Shown piece by piece: positions 17,832-26,387 of a DNA stretch of 64,000 nt; the stretch's first letter is position 1, and every line of letters begins with the position of its first letter. A program made the translations under genes and the position numbers. The DNA lies in NCBI RefSeq assembly GCF_014647595.1, contig NZ_BMPM01000003.1, forward strand, positions 496,001 to 560,000. The letters run 5' to 3'. The stretch is from Paenarthrobacter histidinolovorans. Lineage in GTDB: Bacteria > Actinomycetota > Actinomycetes > Actinomycetales > Micrococcaceae. Under the pieces are notes generated by a model. It was not told the origin of the DNA. It ran no database searches and saw only the letters and a program-made list of their open reading frames with translations.

Positions 17832-18665
17832 TCATTTTTCGAGTGCGTCAGTGAGTTCCCAGCCCTGATCCTTGAGGTCTTGCATCGCCGTCTTGAATTC
17901 CTGAAGGGGATTTTCTTCGCGAATAATCTCAAGAACAACGTTGCCAACCCCGGACGTTTCCTTGACTGCCTTGCCCAGGCCGTTCCAATCGATGACTCCG
18001 GTGCCGATCGGATCATGGCCCCAGCTTTCAGTGCCCGTATCAGAAATATGCACCAAGCCAATGGATTCGTGATGGGAGAGGAGGCTCTCTACCGGGTCCT
18101 CACCTATGAAGGCCGCATTGGCGACGTCATAGACGATCTTGACCGAGTCATCGTTGATGGTGCTGATCACGCCGGCCAAGTCCCCGATGGTGGGCGTGAA
18201 GCAGTAGGGGGTGTTTTCGAAAAGTAGACGCGTCCCGGCCTGTTTGGCCAGTGGTATCAGACTCTCCAGGCTCTCGTACATCCACCCGTAAGTCTTGTCC
18301 AGAGATGGGGAGATCATGGGGCGGCGTGTCCCGGGGGATATGACCACCTCCGGAGTACCCCAAACTTCGGCAAGCTCAATGACTGACTTGATGTGCTCGA
18401 TGCTCTTTCGCCGCATATTTGCTGCGGGGCTGGCGAGATTGATGTCGTATCCGCCGGCGTTAAGCGACCTGATGGTGGCGCCGTATTCATTGAGCCGGCT
18501 GTAGATGGCGGATCGCTCGGCCTTGGAGATTTCATCGGGCCAACAGTGAGGAGAACTAACTGGAACCTCAAAGGTCTTGTATCCGTTTTCGGCCAATTCA
18601 GCAATGGCATCTATGGCCGTGGATGACCATAGGTAGGAAAACGTGTTGATAATTATTTGGTTCAT
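17832..18665 (-). CDS. Sugar phosphate isomerase/epimerase-like TIM barrel
   Basis: 277 residues of the xylose-isomerase-like (AP endonuclease 2) superfamily. The four metal-ligand strands are visible in order: LLFENTPY (Glu), IVYDVANA (Asp), LVHISDT (His) and VVLEIIRE (Glu). Members epimerise ketoses, dehydrate inosose, or act on 3-keto sugars. The start at 18665 has a distant GAGAGGAC. It lies in the leftward arm with the SDR and an MFS carrier. Confidence 0.83.
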   Translation of the reverse strand: MNQIIINTFSYLWSSTAIDAIAELAENGYKTFEVPVSSPHCWPDEISKAERSAIYSRLNEYGATIRSLNAGGYDINLASPAANMRRKSIEHIKSVIELAEVWGTPEVVISPGTRRPMISPSLDKTYGWMYESLESLIPLAKQAGTRLLFENTPYCFTPTIGDLAGVISTINDDSVKIVYDVANAAFIGEDPVESLLSHHESIGLVHISDTGTESWGHDPIGTGVIDWNGLGKAVKETSGVGNVVLEIIREENPLQEFKTAMQDLKDQGWELTDALEK

Positions 18666-18801
18666 TTGGGAGGGGTCCTCTCAATTCGGCGTCAATGTAG
18701 ACAGCGTTTCGGGCCTTCGTATCCTCTGGTCAGGACCCCGATAAGCCGTACAGGTCATATGCGCTTTGCGCGTGGGCGGGCCGCTCTTCAGGCAAGCGTG
18801 G

Positions 18802-20220
18802 CTAGCGGGAGCTTTTTGTCGCGTGTGCATCCTGCGGAGTGCTGGCCGCCAGGTGTTCGCCTTCGAGTACCTCGGGGTCGGCGAGGGCAACGGTGGCACG
18901 GTCGCCCCGGTTTCCGGTCTCCGGGAGGGTGAAGTAGACCGCGAGGCTCAGGGCGACGACGACGATCATGTACACAGCCACGAGCATCGGCTGTCCAGCG
19001 CCGACGAACGCAGCTGCGATCAGGGGCGCTGTTCCGCCGAAGACAGCAATCACGATTTGGTGCGCAAAGCCGATACCCGATACTCGGACGGATGCCGGGA
19101 ACAGCTCGGCCTGGATGGTCGGGTAGACCGACTGCCAGATACCAAGAACCACCCACCCGGACGCGGAGACCAGGACGTAGACGCCGAAACCAGGCTGGTT
19201 CAGGAGCAGAAGCAGGGGGTAGAAGAGCACGATCATGCCGATGGCGCCAATGATCGGGAAAATTTTGCGTCGGCCGAGCCGATCGGAGAGTGCGCCGCAT
19301 ACCGGCACAACGACCACGAGGAGTGCCAGCCCTATAACGCTGCCGGCCAGTGTGGAGGACAGATCCCGGCCGGAAGTCAGCTTGGCGTAAGTGGGGAGGA
19401 ACGTAGCCCACGTGTAGTAGGCGACGGCCGGGGCCGAGAGTGCAGCTGCCTGCAGCAGTGCCTTCGGGTGTTCGCGAAGCAGGTCCATGAGGCGGGCAGC
19501 GGCAGACTTTTGATCAACGAGGGCACCCGCCTCGAATTCGGGTGTTTCTTCAGCGCGGGCGCGCATGATGAGGCCGACGATCCCGAGGATGCCGCCCACA
19601 ACGAAGGGGATGCGCCAACCCCAAGCGGCGAGGTCTGCCGGAGCGAAGGAGGCCGTCACCATGGCTGCGGCACCGGTTGCTGCGAGAGTCGCGAGGCCGC
19701 TCGCCATGTTCGTGAATGAACCGAACAGGCCCCTCCGGTGTGCGGGGGCGTGTTCAACCATGAAGGCGATGGCGCTCTGTCCCTCACTGCCGGCCGAGAT
19801 GCCCTGGAGGATGCGTGCAAAGAGAAAGAGAACCGGCGCTGCGTAGCCGATGGTCGCAAATGACGGAGTAAGGCCGATGATGAGCGAGCCAAGGGCCATC
19901 CCGGAAATCGACATGGTGAGAATGACGCGCCGGCCGAAGCGGTCAGCCAGCGGAGAGACGATGATGCCGCTGAGGGGGCGCACAACAAAGCCGACCGCGT
20001 AGGTCAACAGTGCTGCCATGAGCGAAGCAAAAGCGGAATCGCTGGGAAATATCTGTGACGAGAAGACGGCTGCAAGTAGTCCGTAGATGTACCAGTCGTA
20101 CCATTCCACGAAATGTCCGATGGTGCCGGCCACCATGTTCAGGGTGCGGCGAGGGTGCTTCGTCATTTCGGGAAGTTCCGAAGCGGCCAATCCGCTGTCG
20201 GCTTCTTTTGAGGTCTTCAT
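18802..20220 (-). CDS. MFS carrier, MHS family
   Basis: 472 residues, about 12 membrane segments; motifs HFVEWYDWYIYG in the first segment, ADRFGRRV and SDRLGRRK in the two loops, and RILQGISAGSEGQ identify the metabolite:H+ symporter family. ATG 20220 is preceded by GGAGAGAG. Tandem LacI-type operators lie about 200 bp upstream (20416-20442), placing it in the local regulon as a likely second uptake route beside the CUT1 importer. Substrate unknown. Confidence 0.85.
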   Translation of the reverse strand: MKTSKEADSGLAASELPEMTKHPRRTLNMVAGTIGHFVEWYDWYIYGLLAAVFSSQIFPSDSAFASLMAALLTYAVGFVVRPLSGIIVSPLADRFGRRVILTMSISGMALGSLIIGLTPSFATIGYAAPVLFLFARILQGISAGSEGQSAIAFMVEHAPAHRRGLFGSFTNMASGLATLAATGAAAMVTASFAPADLAAWGWRIPFVVGGILGIVGLIMRARAEETPEFEAGALVDQKSAAARLMDLLREHPKALLQAAALSAPAVAYYTWATFLPTYAKLTSGRDLSSTLAGSVIGLALLVVVVPVCGALSDRLGRRKIFPIIGAIGMIVLFYPLLLLLNQPGFGVYVLVSASGWVVLGIWQSVYPTIQAELFPASVRVSGIGFAHQIVIAVFGGTAPLIAAAFVGAGQPMLVAVYMIVVVALSLAVYFTLPETGNRGDRATVALADPEVLEGEHLAASTPQDAHATKSSR

Positions 20221-20415
20221 TGAACTCTCTCCATATTTCACAATTGTTGCAGAGGGGTATTTGGGAAGTCCCGGACACTTCGGTGTGCGGGTCAGGCCCG
20301 GCCATTGACCGCCCACGGGAGAACCGACTGCCAAGACCAACGGTGGGTTAGGCGTTCTTGGCGGTGCCTGGCTTCGCGTCGAAAGGAGTCTGTTCAGCCT
20401 CCCCGTCATTTCTAA

Positions 20416-20442
20416 TGAGATCGGTTGCTGAGATCGGTTGCA
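20416..20442. promoter_or_regulatory. Tandem LacI-type operators, MFS promoter
   Basis: Two abutting copies of the 13/14-bp site: 20416-20428 and TGAGATCGGTTGCA at 20429-20442. The site follows the LacI/CcpA pattern TG-N4-NCGN-N4-CA with central CG. Located upstream of the leftward MFS gene. Confidence 0.75.
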
Positions 20443-20598
20443 AGCAACGATACGGACGAAATGTGATCCTTGTCAACGTCTGCACGCCGTGCACGCGGTT
20501 GAGTGGCAGTTTCCCGGATTGGGCAGCTGGTGTTCGCAAAGCGGCTCTTCGGCGGTGCCGGCGTCATTGGGCGCCGGTCGCAGCGATGCTCCGATTGT

Positions 20599-21141
20599 TC
20601 ATGGCACGTGAAGAGGCGCTTCGTTGTCGAAGTCCTGGTATTCCACTCCGGACCAGGTGCACTCCAAGCGGCCATGGAGGGACCAGTACTCGTCCCAATG
20701 GGCAAGTTTCCACTGGTCCCGCTCCAGCCCGCGGTGGATAAGTCGGGAACGAAGGACATCTTCAGGTACGCGGACCCGGATTACGGTGATTGCGGAAGGC
20801 GGCCAATGGAAGTTTTTTTCGGCCCGGGTCAAGTAGTCGGGATCTCCGAAGTAGGATCCAAAAGGCGCATCGAGGACTACTGACCGGCCAAGGCGCAGGT
20901 TTACTCCCGCCACGTCCATGAGGGTCTCGTACTCAAGGGGGAGCAGATTATTTCGGTAGTAGTCGCTGGACTCCCTGTCCGTGGGATCGTGTCCGGTGAC
21001 GCTCAGGGCGAATTCGACAAACCGGCCACTGACCCGGTCCTTGTCCAGGTATGCAGCTTGATGCTTCTCCGCCGTTTGCTGGGCAATCGTGGTTTTACCT
21101 GAGCCGGCCGGTCCAATGACAATGAAGACCTGTGGGGACAT
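20599..21141 (-). CDS. Small P-loop kinase-like ATP-binding protein
   Basis: 180 residues with Walker A GPAGSGKTT (residues 8-16), a following acidic DKDRVSG, and an arginine-rich lid-like region near 120-140, as in gluconate kinases and zeta-toxin-like small-molecule kinases. ATG 21141 overlaps the stop of the aldolase gene by one base (TAATG), so the two are co-translated. Its partner suggests it could phosphorylate a 2-keto-3-deoxy sugar acid or its precursor ahead of cleavage; that would be unusual, since the common KDG kinases are PfkB proteins. Function is inferred. Confidence 0.7.
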   Translation of the reverse strand: MSPQVFIVIGPAGSGKTTIAQQTAEKHQAAYLDKDRVSGRFVEFALSVTGHDPTDRESSDYYRNNLLPLEYETLMDVAGVNLRLGRSVVLDAPFGSYFGDPDYLTRAEKNFHWPPSAITVIRVRVPEDVLRSRLIHRGLERDQWKLAHWDEYWSLHGRLECTWSGVEYQDFDNEAPLHVP

Positions 21142-21788
21142 TATCGGCGGGCCTCTGCGACCGCTGTGAGGAATGCCCGGGCCGCTTCGCTGACCCGGGT
21201 AAAGTCGCCGTCGGGCTGCCATGCCTTGGTCACATAACTGCCGACGCCGACCCCTGCCACGCCAGCGGCGAACCATTCACCCACATTTTCCAGTGTTACG
21301 CCACCTGCGGGCATGATGGGCAGATGCGCCAGTGGTGCAAGCACGGCTTTCGCATAAGCCACTCCACCGGCTTCGGTGGGAAATAGCTTGAGGATGTCGG
21401 CGCCCGCCTCGGCGGACTCTACGAATTCTGTCGGGGTGTACGCTCCGCTGATTGTCGGTATCTGGTACCTGTTCGCTGTGCGGATCATCGCGGGGTTCAG
21501 CTGGGGACTGACCAGGAACTCGGCTCCCGCGCGGATGCACTCGTAGGCGGAATGCTCATCAAGCACAGTCCCTGCGCCGACCGCAATGCCGTTGGGCCCG
21601 TGCTTGGCGGCCAGCCTGCGGATCACTTCAACGGCCCCGGGGATTGACAGGGTAATTTCCAATGCCCGGAAGCCTCCCTCGATGGCAGCTTCCGCGACCT
21701 GCTCGGCAAGCTCGGCGCTCTCCAGCCGCACGATAAGCACGGCCCCTGATTCATGGATGGTCTGCAAGGTGCGAAGTTTCTTGTTCAT
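21141..21788 (-). CDS. eda: KDPG/KHG-type 2-dehydro-3-deoxy aldolase
   Basis: 215 residues of class I aldolase: catalytic glutamate in LEITLSIPGA, VGAGTVLDE, FLVSPQLNP, and the Schiff-base lysine in ADILKLFPTEAGG. The family cleaves 2-keto-3-deoxy-6-phosphogluconate, the galactonate analogue or 4-hydroxy-2-oxoglutarate to pyruvate and an aldehyde. ATG 21788 has AGAGAGG upstream; the longer frame runs into the operators. First gene of the leftward arm, sharing a divergent promoter with the oxidoreductase gene. Confidence 0.85.
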   Translation of the reverse strand: MNKKLRTLQTIHESGAVLIVRLESAELAEQVAEAAIEGGFRALEITLSIPGAVEVIRRLAAKHGPNGIAVGAGTVLDEHSAYECIRAGAEFLVSPQLNPAMIRTANRYQIPTISGAYTPTEFVESAEAGADILKLFPTEAGGVAYAKAVLAPLAHLPIMPAGGVTLENVGEWFAAGVAGVGVGSYVTKAWQPDGDFTRVSEAARAFLTAVAEARR

Positions 21789-21883
21789 GCTGGCCTCTCT
21801 CTTGCCGGGTGGCGTCATCTTCACGAGCGGCCCGGCCGTATTGATGTTTCGTTGACAAACTCTCCCACCATCCATAGTGTTAT

Positions 21884-21910
21884 TGCAACCGATCTCAGCA
21901 ACCGATCTCA
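21884..21910. promoter_or_regulatory. Tandem LacI-type operators, divergent promoter
   Basis: Two abutting sites on the minus-strand reading: TGCAACCGATCTCA at 21884-21897 and GCAACCGATCTCA at 21898-21910. They sit between the aldolase and oxidoreductase genes and can control both arms. Confidence 0.78.
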
Positions 21911-21928
21911 TACAAGGGGGTATTGCGG

Positions 21929-22915
21929 TTGACTAATGTACGAACAATTGTCCTGGGGGCTTCCCATTGGCATGTTCCACTCTGCGCGCAAGCGATCGCT
22001 GAAGAACACGACGTGGTTGGAGTAGGGGACGAGGATGTGTCCCGCGTCCAGGTAAAGGAACTGGCCGCTCGCTGGGAGGCGAAGGCTGAAGCCGATTGGC
22101 AGAAGCTGGTTGACCTTCCCGACCTCGGCCTCGCGTATGTATTTGGTCCCCATGACGGTATGGCAGAAAAATGCATGGCCTTGATTGAGCGGGGAATTCC
22201 GTTCGTCGTCGAAAAGCCCTTGGGTACTTCCCTCGAAGAGCTTTCCAGCGTCCGCCAAGCTGCCGAATCAGCCGGCGTGCCAGCCACTGTGCCCCTGGTT
22301 CAGCGCGGTGGACCCACCGAGAAATGGCTTGCCAAGGCTGGCCGTCCCAGCTACCAGCGTGCCTCGTTCATTGCTGGTCCACCGTCACGGTACCTCAGCA
22401 ATGCCAATCCCTGGATGCTCGATCCCGTCAGGGCAGGGGGAGGATGCTTGGCGAACCTTGGTCCCCATTTCGTGGATCTGTTTCTCAGAGGTTGCGAAGA
22501 GCAGGCAGCGCACGTGGACTCGCGTCTCTCGTCAGCGCTCCACCGCCAAGCCGTTGAGGATCATGCCAGTCTCATCATCACGACGCCGGAGGGTCGGGAA
22601 GCCATTGTGGAAGTTGGCTACGCCTTCCCTGGCTCGCCGCTGAAGCGGTACTGCAGCTTTACCTCAGTGGGTGATGCCGGATTCGCCTCCGTTAATTCCG
22701 ATGGCACTGCTGCCTTTACCGCGTTGGACGGAACTACGGAGACCGACAAAATCAACGTGGACAGCGACCCGCTCTACGACCCCTTTGTGCGGAACGTCGC
22801 CCGGACGCTGGAAGATGGATTCCGGGGCCTGCCCACGCTGGCCCAGCTCGAAGATGTCATGCGCCCCATTTGGCAGGCCTATGACGACCAGCACGGAGGA
22901 AACAAACATGCCTGA
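21929..22915 (+). CDS. Gfo/Idh/MocA-family oxidoreductase
   Basis: About 328 residues: an N-terminal Rossmann fold with a divergent cofactor loop (VLGASHWHVPL), VVEKPLG containing the usual active-site lysine, and GGGCLANLGPHFVDLF in the C-terminal sheet domain. Such enzymes oxidise a sugar or polyol hydroxyl with NAD(P). No ATG fits; TTG 21929 is eight bases after GGGGG, and TTG 21923 is the alternative. It ends 8 bp inside the LacI gene, so regulator and enzyme are coupled. Confidence 0.82.
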   Translation: MTNVRTIVLGASHWHVPLCAQAIAEEHDVVGVGDEDVSRVQVKELAARWEAKAEADWQKLVDLPDLGLAYVFGPHDGMAEKCMALIERGIPFVVEKPLGTSLEELSSVRQAAESAGVPATVPLVQRGGPTEKWLAKAGRPSYQRASFIAGPPSRYLSNANPWMLDPVRAGGGCLANLGPHFVDLFLRGCEEQAAHVDSRLSSALHRQAVEDHASLIITTPEGREAIVEVGYAFPGSPLKRYCSFTSVGDAGFASVNSDGTAAFTALDGTTETDKINVDSDPLYDPFVRNVARTLEDGFRGLPTLAQLEDVMRPIWQAYDDQHGGNKHA

Positions 22916-23903
22916 CTTGAGTATCGACGTCGTTGCAAAAGCTGCCGGTGTCCACCGTTCAACTGTCTCCCGGGCGTTCTCACGCCCTGAGGCGGTCAAG
23001 AGTGAAACGCGCGAGCACATCCTCCGGGTTGCCGAAGGACTGGGCTACACCATGAGTCCTCTGGCGCAGGCACTCCGTCGAAAGACCAGCAACATCATCC
23101 CTCTGATCGTCCCTGACATCACGAACCCGTTCTTTGCAGAACTAGCCAAGACCATGACGCAAGCGGCCGACGAGCGCGGCTACCAACTCATGCTCTGCGT
23201 CACCAACGGTGACCCGGCGAAATCCGATGGATACTTCACGGCCATGCAGGCGATGTATGCCCCGTTCGGGATTGTGGCACCCTCGACAAAGGTGGATACC
23301 GAGGCGCTGAAGCGTTTTGCCTTCGGCCATAAGGTGGTGGTGATTGACCGCGTGGAAGGTGACGACTCCGTTCCTACAGTCACCGTCGACAGCCGCAAAG
23401 GAATCATGCTGGCGCTGGATCATCTGCATTCCTTGGGACACACTTCAATCGGCTACGTCTCCGGTATCGCCGGGACGCACACGGCTCAGGACCGCATGGA
23501 CGCCTATCTGGAACTCACAGCACAAAGCGGCAGCAGGCCGGTTGTACTGGACAGCGGCTCGGATCTTGATGCGGGCACGCGCGGGGCGGAACATTTCCTG
23601 GAGATGGACAATCCGCCCACAGCGATCATTGCGGCCAATGACATGGTGGCCTTTGCGGTGATCTCCGCGCTCGGCCGGAGTGGCCTGCGGGTCCCGGACG
23701 ACGTATCGGTCATCGGGTTCGATGGGCTCGCTCTCGGTGCCCGTTTCAACCCTCCCCTGACAACAGTGCGGCAGCCGATCGCGGACATGGGGCATATCGC
23801 GATCGAACTTGCGGAGAAGCAGAATGGTGACGGTTCCGTGGACCACATTGTCCTGGAACCCGAACTCCTGGTCCGTGGCTCCACCTCGGAGCTCCGAAAA
23901 TGA
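22908..23903 (+). CDS. LacI-family transcriptional regulator
   Basis: 331 residues: N-terminal helix-turn-helix with IDVVAKAAGVHRSTVSRAF and the hinge helix SPLAQALRR, then a periplasmic-binding-like sensor domain (about 60-331) with DITNPFF, VIDRV, and IGFDGLALG. ATG 22908 has GGAGGA eight bases before. The seven CRE-like sites in this island make it the obvious regulator; its own operon is preceded by two of them, so autoregulation is expected. The effector is presumably the island's sugar or a derivative. Confidence 0.9.
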   Translation: MPDLSIDVVAKAAGVHRSTVSRAFSRPEAVKSETREHILRVAEGLGYTMSPLAQALRRKTSNIIPLIVPDITNPFFAELAKTMTQAADERGYQLMLCVTNGDPAKSDGYFTAMQAMYAPFGIVAPSTKVDTEALKRFAFGHKVVVIDRVEGDDSVPTVTVDSRKGIMLALDHLHSLGHTSIGYVSGIAGTHTAQDRMDAYLELTAQSGSRPVVLDSGSDLDAGTRGAEHFLEMDNPPTAIIAANDMVAFAVISALGRSGLRVPDDVSVIGFDGLALGARFNPPLTTVRQPIADMGHIAIELAEKQNGDGSVDHIVLEPELLVRGSTSELRK

Positions 23904-24466
23904 GCGGGGGAGGGGAAACGATCTTGCGACGCCTGCCGGGGGTCCAACACACGGACCACGTCGGCCTGACCGTTCCAAACCTTGAAGAAGGCATCCGGTT
24001 CTTCGTCGAGGTCCTCGGGGCTGAGGAGCTCTACCGCTCCGAACGCGGGCCCGACGAAGAGTTCATGCCCACAAACTTCGACGTCCCATCCGATGCCAAG
24101 CTGACGCTCGCCATGCTGCGCCTGCCGCCGAACCTCAACATCGAGCTTTTCGAGTGGAGCGGCGCTGACCGGCGGGAGACACCGCCGAGGCATTGCGACG
24201 CCGGCGGGCACCACTTGTGCTTCGTGGTCGATGACGTCGATGAAGCAATCACAGTGCTGCAGCAAACACCCGGAGTGCGCGTACTCGGGGACCGCAAGGA
24301 AGTCGCTGGTGATAGCCCCCGTGTAGCCGGCAACCGCTGGACCTACTTTGTTACCCCCTGGGGACTCTTGATGGAAATCGTTGACCGATCCCGCGTCGCA
24401 GCACCGCCCCCGCTGGTCGGTCCCGCGGACTGGACGGCAGCTCCAAACACTTTAGAAAGGACATGA
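23900..24466 (+). CDS. VOC/glyoxalase-fold protein
   Basis: 188 residues with paired beta-alpha-beta-beta-beta modules: HTDHVGLTV at the start, HHLCFVVDD in the second half and LLMEIVDRS near the end give the metal-ligand pattern (His, Glu, His, Glu) of the vicinal oxygen chelate superfamily. Members isomerise, cleave or epimerise; which applies here is not clear. It overlaps the LacI stop by ATGA and precedes a TIM-barrel isomerase by 3 bp. Confidence 0.78.
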   Translation: MSGGGETILRRLPGVQHTDHVGLTVPNLEEGIRFFVEVLGAEELYRSERGPDEEFMPTNFDVPSDAKLTLAMLRLPPNLNIELFEWSGADRRETPPRHCDAGGHHLCFVVDDVDEAITVLQQTPGVRVLGDRKEVAGDSPRVAGNRWTYFVTPWGLLMEIVDRSRVAAPPPLVGPADWTAAPNTLERT

Positions 24467-24469
24467 ACA

Positions 24470-25369
24470 ATGCGGCTAGCGGGTCACACACTAGGTACCC
24501 CGAACCACACGGTTCCTCAAGCACTTGGTCTCTTCCGGGACGCGGGGCTCGACGCCGCCGAGGTCATCTACCAGGATGACTACAAGTCCGGCCTGCCCTT
24601 GGGGGACCGGCGCTCGGCAATGGAGGCTTTGAAAGCGGCAGAAGGCGAAGGCGTTCCCATCGTGGGCCTCACGCCGTACACCACTGCCATTAACTCACTG
24701 GACGACGCCGAATGGCACAAAGCCGTTGACGAATTCCGTGGGGCCATTGATACCGCCCAGCTGCTCGGTGCTGACCGGGTCCGCGTCTACGCGGGTTCCT
24801 GGCACCCCGGGGATACCGATCACGCCGCGCGGTGGGGACAGTTGCGGAAGGCCCTGGAGACCCTCGCCCCCGAGGCGCAGCAGGCCGGCGTCCGTCTTTG
24901 CGTGGAGAACCATTTCGGCACGATGACCCAGACGGCAGCGGACACAGCGGCCCTGGTCCGGGAGATAGCCCAACCGTCCGTTCGTGTGCTTTACGACCAG
25001 GCGAACCTGACCTTCACGCATGACGAGGACTACGAGGAAGCCTTCGCCGTCCAAGGTGACCTGATCGGCCACGTCCACGTGAAGGACCTTGTTTTCACGG
25101 ATCCCAACGCGGCTTTCCGTGCCACGGAAACGGCCAGGGTCAACGCCTCGGAGCGGGCGGTCCGTTCCCGCGTTGTCGGAAGCGGTGTGGTTCCGTGGTC
25201 CCGCATTCTTCCCGCGCTGCTCAAGCACGGCTACGACGACGTACTGAGTATCGAGCTTGAATACCGCTGGCACCCGCAAGACCTTCCCGCGCCAGAGGAT
25301 GGTTTCCGTGAGTCCGTCGCCGTCCTGCGCTCAATGCTCTCTGATCCGGCCAAAGTAAGGAACGCCTGA
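24470..25369 (+). CDS. Sugar phosphate isomerase/epimerase-like TIM barrel
   Basis: 299 residues. Metal-ligand strands are LCVENHFGT (Glu), VLYDQANLTF (Asp), HVHVKDLV (His) and LSIELEY (Glu), as in xylose-isomerase-like barrels, inosose dehydratases and the large subunit of C-deglycosylating enzymes. ATG 24470 follows AGAAAGGA. It overlaps the next oxidoreductase by one base (TGATG), suggesting consecutive steps, for instance oxidation to a 3-keto sugar followed by elimination or epimerisation (inference). Confidence 0.83.
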   Translation: MRLAGHTLGTPNHTVPQALGLFRDAGLDAAEVIYQDDYKSGLPLGDRRSAMEALKAAEGEGVPIVGLTPYTTAINSLDDAEWHKAVDEFRGAIDTAQLLGADRVRVYAGSWHPGDTDHAARWGQLRKALETLAPEAQQAGVRLCVENHFGTMTQTAADTAALVREIAQPSVRVLYDQANLTFTHDEDYEEAFAVQGDLIGHVHVKDLVFTDPNAAFRATETARVNASERAVRSRVVGSGVVPWSRILPALLKHGYDDVLSIELEYRWHPQDLPAPEDGFRESVAVLRSMLSDPAKVRNA

Positions 25370-26361
25370 TGAACACCAACCGCCTCCGTGTCGGAGTTAT
25401 CGGCGCGGGCAACATCGCAACCATTGCCCAGCTGCCCACCCTCGTCCAACGAGATGACGTTGAACTGGCTGCCTTGGTTTCCCGGCGGGAGGATCCGGGC
25501 AGCCTGGTCCGGCGCTGGGGCTTCAACGCTGCATACAAAACGGTGGAGGACATGCTGGCCGGGCAAGAGCTGGATGCGGTTTTTGTGCTGACACCGCGCT
25601 CCGAACACGCCCACGCCGTCGAGCTTTGCCTGAAGCGTGACGTAGACGTGTTCTGCGAGAAGCCGCTTGCCCCAGCGACAGTGCAGGCCGAATATTTGGC
25701 AGACCTCGCCGACGAGCGGGGACGGATCCTGATGGTTGACTTCAACCGGCGCTACGCGCCTGTCTACACGGCCGGCCGGGAAGTCTTCGGCGACAAAGGT
25801 GCCACCTTCTGCGTAGCCCAAAAGAACCGCCCCGGATCCGAATACCGGGCAACGTTCGAGAACGCCATCCACATGGTGGACCTCCTGCGTTGGTACTGCG
25901 GGGGCGAACCTGAGCACGTAGCCGCACACGCTGCTGGTGAGGATCCCTGGGAAGAAGACGGACTCGCAGCCACCATCCGCTTCAGCACCGGTAACACCGG
26001 CGTTCTGATGGCAGCCCGCACGGCGGGAGCCTGGAACGAGAAACTTGACGCCTACGGGGATGGAAAGACCGTCGAAGTCAGGGCACCGGAAACGGTTTCG
26101 ACCACCATCAACGGCGTCACCACTTCCAGGGAATTGAGCGCCGAAGCGTACGGCTGGGCTACTGCCACAGACACCCTGGGATTCTCAGCAGCAGTTCACC
26201 ATTTCCTGGACCGGGTGGCAGACAGGAACCAACCTCTCACTTCCGGTCGCGAAGCTGTTCGCACACAGCGCCTGCTTGACCAGATCCTCGCCGCAGCCGG
26301 TCTGCCTACAGAAGAGCAAACCGGACGCGAATGGGCGAGTCACGCAGTCAACGCAGGCTGA
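25369..26361 (+). CDS. Gfo/Idh/MocA-family oxidoreductase
   Basis: 330 residues, canonical: GVIGAGNIATIAQLP cofactor motif near residue 10, VFCEKPLAP with the catalytic lysine, and ENAIHMVDLLRW supplying the active-site histidine. It oxidises a sugar or cyclitol. The one-base overlap with the barrel gene before it marks a tight functional pair. It ends just before the MFS gene, whose frame overlaps its tail. Confidence 0.87.
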   Translation: MNTNRLRVGVIGAGNIATIAQLPTLVQRDDVELAALVSRREDPGSLVRRWGFNAAYKTVEDMLAGQELDAVFVLTPRSEHAHAVELCLKRDVDVFCEKPLAPATVQAEYLADLADERGRILMVDFNRRYAPVYTAGREVFGDKGATFCVAQKNRPGSEYRATFENAIHMVDLLRWYCGGEPEHVAAHAAGEDPWEEDGLAATIRFSTGNTGVLMAARTAGAWNEKLDAYGDGKTVEVRAPETVSTTINGVTTSRELSAEAYGWATATDTLGFSAAVHHFLDRVADRNQPLTSGREAVRTQRLLDQILAAAGLPTEEQTGREWASHAVNAG

Positions 26362-26387
26362 ATCGTCCGGCTCCCCAAAGGTGCCAG

